The notes under the pieces: generated by a model
Seen by the model: only the letters and a program-made list of their open reading frames with translations
Database searches by the model: none
What the model was told of the DNA's origin: nothing
Source: Acetoanaerobium sp041831635
Lineage (GTDB): Bacteria > Bacillota > Clostridia > Peptostreptococcales > Filifactoraceae
Assembly: GCA_041831635.1 (NCBI GenBank)
Contig: JBHASY010000025.1
Coordinates: forward strand, 1-7,946
Direction of reading: 5' to 3'
Length of the DNA: 7,946 nt
Shown here: in pieces, positions 5,999 through 7,946 of the stretch
Position numbering within the stretch: the stretch's first letter is position 1
Layout: each line of letters starts with the position of its first letter
Position numbers and translations under genes: made by a program

Positions 5999-6661
5999 TT
6001 AATTATTTACAAATACATCTATCTTTGCCCATTTTCCTTCTATGTCTTTTACTTCATCATAAAAATTCAGTTTTAGGGGAGTTTTAAACAGAGGCCCGTC
6101 ATAGACTACGCTATGGTACTCTCCGTTTTCTCCACAAACATCAGCTCCTGCATCTTCAATCTCTTCAAGAAGTTTATGGCTAAGGTCTTTTCCGAGAAAA
6201 TCAGAGCTCATCATAGTCTTATTTACCACTACTATCTTCGCTTTAAATCCGGAATCTATAAATTCCTTTACAAGTTTTTTTCTGTCTTCCTGCCATAACG
6301 GAAGAACTGCGGTAATTTGTGCTTTTTCACATACCTTTTCTTCCCATGCTCTATGCTCTTTCAAATCAATATCTCCAAATATCCCGTAATTTATGCCTTT
6401 ATCTTTAAACTCTTTTAAATTTTCTACAAATACCTTTTCATAGTCTTCAAACTTTGCTCTTCCTATAATACATTCTAGTCCTAAAGCATTTATCTGAGCC
6501 TTTATTATACCTTCGTTTAGCCTATGAGCGGAACTGACATCATTTTCTACACTAAACATAGTAAAAAGTGTCTTAGGCTTATACCCCTGATTTATAGCTC
6601 TAAAAAGAGCTAAACAAGAATCCTTTCCTCCACTCCAGGAAACAAAACAAGTTTTATTCAA
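5999..6661 (-). CDS. PP-loop ATPase of the DUF71/COG2102 (diphthine-ammonia ligase-like) family, B12-salvage subgroup candidate
   Basis: A 220-residue cytoplasmic ATP-pyrophosphatase. The amino terminus carries the PP-loop SGGKDS (10-15) in VSWSGGKDSCLALF, which adenylates a carboxylate so that ammonia can form an amide. Later family blocks are GIFGDIDLKEHRAWEEKVCE (93-112), PLWQEDRKKL (121-130) and the terminal signature GADVCGENGEYHSVVYDGP (172-190). Eukaryotic and archaeal Dph6 makes diphthamide, but bacteria lack diphthamide. Comparative genomics has proposed that a bacterial subgroup with the GENGEYH form of the motif works in cobalamin salvage, probably re-amidating corrinoid side chains. 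Its position next to a B12-controlled transporter agrees with that. The start is TTG at 6661, preceded by a modest AAAGAG; no in-frame ATG or GTG fits, and the PP-loop sits at the expected distance from the end. It follows the deacylase gene by 111 bp and may be co-transcribed with it. Confidence 0.85.
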   Translation of the reverse strand: MNKTCFVSWSGGKDSCLALFRAINQGYKPKTLFTMFSVENDVSSAHRLNEGIIKAQINALGLECIIGRAKFEDYEKVFVENLKEFKDKGINYGIFGDIDLKEHRAWEEKVCEKAQITAVLPLWQEDRKKLVKEFIDSGFKAKIVVVNKTMMSSDFLGKDLSHKLLEEIEDAGADVCGENGEYHSVVYDGPLFKTPLKLNFYDEVKDIEGKWAKIDVFVNN

Positions 6662-6772
6662 AATATCACTCTTTTCTTCTCAACTTTAAAAAAACATAGG
6701 ATTTTTAAGAAACAAAATATCTCCCGTGTTAAAAAATTTTATATACAAACATACAAATCGCAACGATATGTT

Positions 6773-7717
6773 TTATATAATATTTTCGTACAGTTCCGTA
6801 TCTTTCGGATTTTTCAATGCCTTTCTTTTTATAACAGGAACAGCAAGTTTTTCAGCTATAACCTCAACGTGATTTTTTATTTCTCTTTTTAATTTCTCGT
6901 GTATAACTATAGCGTCTATCGAGCCGCTTATAGACTCGATGCACTTCATAATATTTTCCACACCGTTTTCTCCCATATACATTTCATTTTCCAGCCATCT
7001 GCTTGGAAGAATATGAGTAAGTGAAACAGGATGAGTAGGATGAAGTACGGCATTTGTTATAGTATCTTCAAAATGAACTCCGCCCATATAAAGTACGGTA
7101 GGCATTTTCTCTTCAGATGTAAATGCCTCCATAAGTGCAAGAGCTATGACCTTAGATGCCACAGGATTATTAAAGCTTTCAGAGGTACTTCCTATCTCTA
7201 TATCCAAAAACGGCAACTTACTTTCCTCTATCCACTCACTTTTTCCGTCATATACTATCCCCGACCAGTGAGTTGCTTCTGTAGTAACTCTAAATTCTTC
7301 CAAATTCAGCCTTTCTCTATGATTTTCTAAAGCCCTTGCCAAATTCGTAGCAGGTACGGGATTACTCGGACTGTATCTTGCAGATGCCAAGTCTCCCACT
7401 GTGTGAATGCAAAGCACCTTGTCAGGAGCATTTTGTCCGGCGTGCCAATTCACCATCGCAGCTATGTCACAATCCTCGAAGTATTGATTTATAGGCGGTA
7501 TATAGTTAATATAATTTTCACATATAACTACCTTTGTTTTCACAAAATAAAAAATATTTGAACTCTCATCTACATATTTTAAAACCTTGTATCCATCTAC
7601 TTCTATATCCGTTTCCTCGGTTTCAAATAATTCCACAATATGCTCCAATACTCTCGGTGCTACCTCGTCTTTGCTTTCATCAATACAAAAGAAATACACT
7701 GCCTTTTTTGAAGCCAT
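6773..7717 (-). CDS. D-aminoacyl-tRNA deacylase homolog of the archaeal/plant DtdA (DTD2, GEK1) family
   Basis: A 314-residue soluble protein resembling DtdA/DTD2, which in archaea and plants hydrolyses D-amino acids from mischarged tRNA. Blocks matching that family in order are VNWHAG (89-94), CIHTVGD (103-109), TEATH (146-150), DIEIGST (172-178), MGGVHFED (211-218) and THILPSRW (234-241). Two sites usually written HHGP and GGGHYAP in archaeal members read HWSG and MGGVHFED here, so the active site is divergent while H150 and H215 remain. The start is ATG at 7717 because GGAGG at 7726-7730 precedes it by exactly 8 nt. An upstream in-frame ATG at 7765 would add 16 residues but lacks a ribosome binding site. 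A promoter lies at 7783-7810. Bacteria normally use the unrelated DTD1. Activity on D-aminoacyl-tRNA is inferred from the family only. Confidence 0.75.
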   Translation of the reverse strand: MASKKAVYFFCIDESKDEVAPRVLEHIVELFETEETDIEVDGYKVLKYVDESSNIFYFVKTKVVICENYINYIPPINQYFEDCDIAAMVNWHAGQNAPDKVLCIHTVGDLASARYSPSNPVPATNLARALENHRERLNLEEFRVTTEATHWSGIVYDGKSEWIEESKLPFLDIEIGSTSESFNNPVASKVIALALMEAFTSEEKMPTVLYMGGVHFEDTITNAVLHPTHPVSLTHILPSRWLENEMYMGENGVENIMKCIESISGSIDAIVIHEKLKREIKNHVEVIAEKLAVPVIKRKALKNPKDTELYENII

Positions 7718-7725
7718 GATTAAGT

Positions 7726-7730
7726 CCTCC
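7726..7730 (-). promoter_or_regulatory. Ribosome binding site that fixes the start of the deacylase homolog
   Basis: GGAGG at 7730-7726 with 8 nt to the ATG at 7717 decides against the longer reading frame beginning at 7765. Confidence 0.85.
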
Positions 7731-7782
7731 ATTTCAAAATTCTTCTCTATCTTAGATATTATCACATATTATTTTCCCGAGG

Positions 7783-7810
7783 AATATAATCTTGTTTTCA
7801 CACATATCAA
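7783..7810 (-). promoter_or_regulatory. Promoter candidate for the deacylase homolog (and perhaps the PP-loop gene)
   Basis: TTGATA (7810-7805), a 16-bp spacer and TATATT (7788-7783) on the minus strand, with a predicted start near 7776 and a leader of about 60 nt. No operator or riboswitch was recognised in the leader. Confidence 0.45.
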
Positions 7811-7832
7811 CCTGAATTAAAGTTTAAATTTC

Positions 7833-7884
7833 AAAAAAAACGAATTGTTCACTAATTTCAAAAATGTGAACGATTCGGGTTTTT
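7833..7884. terminator. Strong hairpin terminator, possibly bidirectional
   Basis: CGAATTGTTCAC (7841-7852) and GTGAACGATTCG (7866-7877) form a 12-bp stem with a 13-nt loop. In minus-strand RNA the stem has one C/A mismatch and is followed at once by eight U (7840-7833). In plus-strand RNA the same position is a U-G wobble and the tail is GG then five U (7880-7884). The better U-tract is on the minus strand, so it most likely ends a minus-strand gene lying beyond the right edge, and it isolates the deacylase transcription unit. Confidence 0.8.
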
Positions 7885-7946
7885 ATACATAAAACCGTAA
7901 GTATTTCATACAGTTCTTTGATTTTATTACACTGCCACTACCGAAC
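7885..7946. other. Window edge: no supportable gene
   Basis: These 62 bases lie upstream of the terminator. All three minus-strand frames close here or run into the terminator. One could be the last residues of a gene beyond the edge, for example the frame ending SVVAV then stop near 7929, but the stretch is too short to recognise. Confidence 0.3.

Noticed and set aside
6662..6772. Terminator or promoter between the deacylase homolog and the PP-loop gene
   Set aside because: An AACATA/TATGTT stem and AT-only stems can be drawn, but no U-run follows properly and no -35/-10 pair has good spacing.
7718..7765. Upstream in-frame ATG for the deacylase homolog
   Set aside because: It lacks a ribosome binding site, while the ATG at 7717 has GGAGG at ideal spacing and the family-like start of the protein.
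1..7946. CRISPR arrays, tRNA or rRNA genes, insertion sequences
   Set aside because: No regularly spaced repeats, no tRNA-like or rRNA-like sequence and no transposase fragments were recognised on either strand.

Overview
The window looks like a piece of a low-GC, Gram-positive-type anaerobe, probably Clostridia or Tissierellia. The DNA is AT-rich, nearly every gene has a strong GGAG-type ribosome binding site, the promoters are sigma-A-like, the solute-binding protein is a lipoprotein and the terminators are classic hairpin plus U-tract. The taxonomic placement is an inference from these traits and not from a match to a named species. All real genes lie on the minus strand, so transcription runs from high to low coordinates.

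Right part (7946 to about 6000): a hairpin terminator (7833-7884) closes whatever lies beyond the right edge. A promoter (7783-7810) then leads into a gene for a DtdA/DTD2-type D-aminoacyl-tRNA deacylase homolog (6773-7717), a family known mainly from archaea and plants. Next comes a PP-loop ATPase of the DUF71/COG2102 family (5999-6661) with the signature of the subgroup proposed to act in B12 salvage.

Middle part (5940 to 5490): this is the control region of the transporter operon and the most interesting part of the window. In order of transcription it holds promoter P1 (5909-5938), a complete cobalamin riboswitch (5709-5887) and an intrinsic terminator (5617-5648). Then comes a second, near-consensus sigma-A promoter P2 (TTGACA, 17 bp, TAATAT), immediately followed by a perfect 7-1-7 Fur-type operator (5548-5562). 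The layout predicts OR logic: the operon is transcribed when cobalamin is low (read-through from P1) or when the metal sensed by a Fur-family repressor is low (P2).

Left part (5489 to 332): a five-gene ABC importer of the nickel/peptide (Nik/Opp/Cnt) class, in the order permease, permease, lipoprotein binding protein, ATPase, ATPase. The genes are tightly packed (2-nt gap, 87-nt gap with a hairpin, 24-nt gap, 4-nt overlap). The combined B12 and Fur-type control points to uptake of cobalt, or of several transition metals perhaps bound to a metallophore, rather than peptides.

Left end (331 to 1): downstream of the last ATPase is the ribosome binding site and first 40 codons of a MATE-family exporter. 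It is cut off abruptly at base 85. Bases 1-84 are a perfect inverted copy of 3630-3713, the leader of the binding-protein gene. The break is either a chimeric sequence or assembly join, or a real rearrangement that destroys the MATE gene; it should be resolved before anything is built on it.
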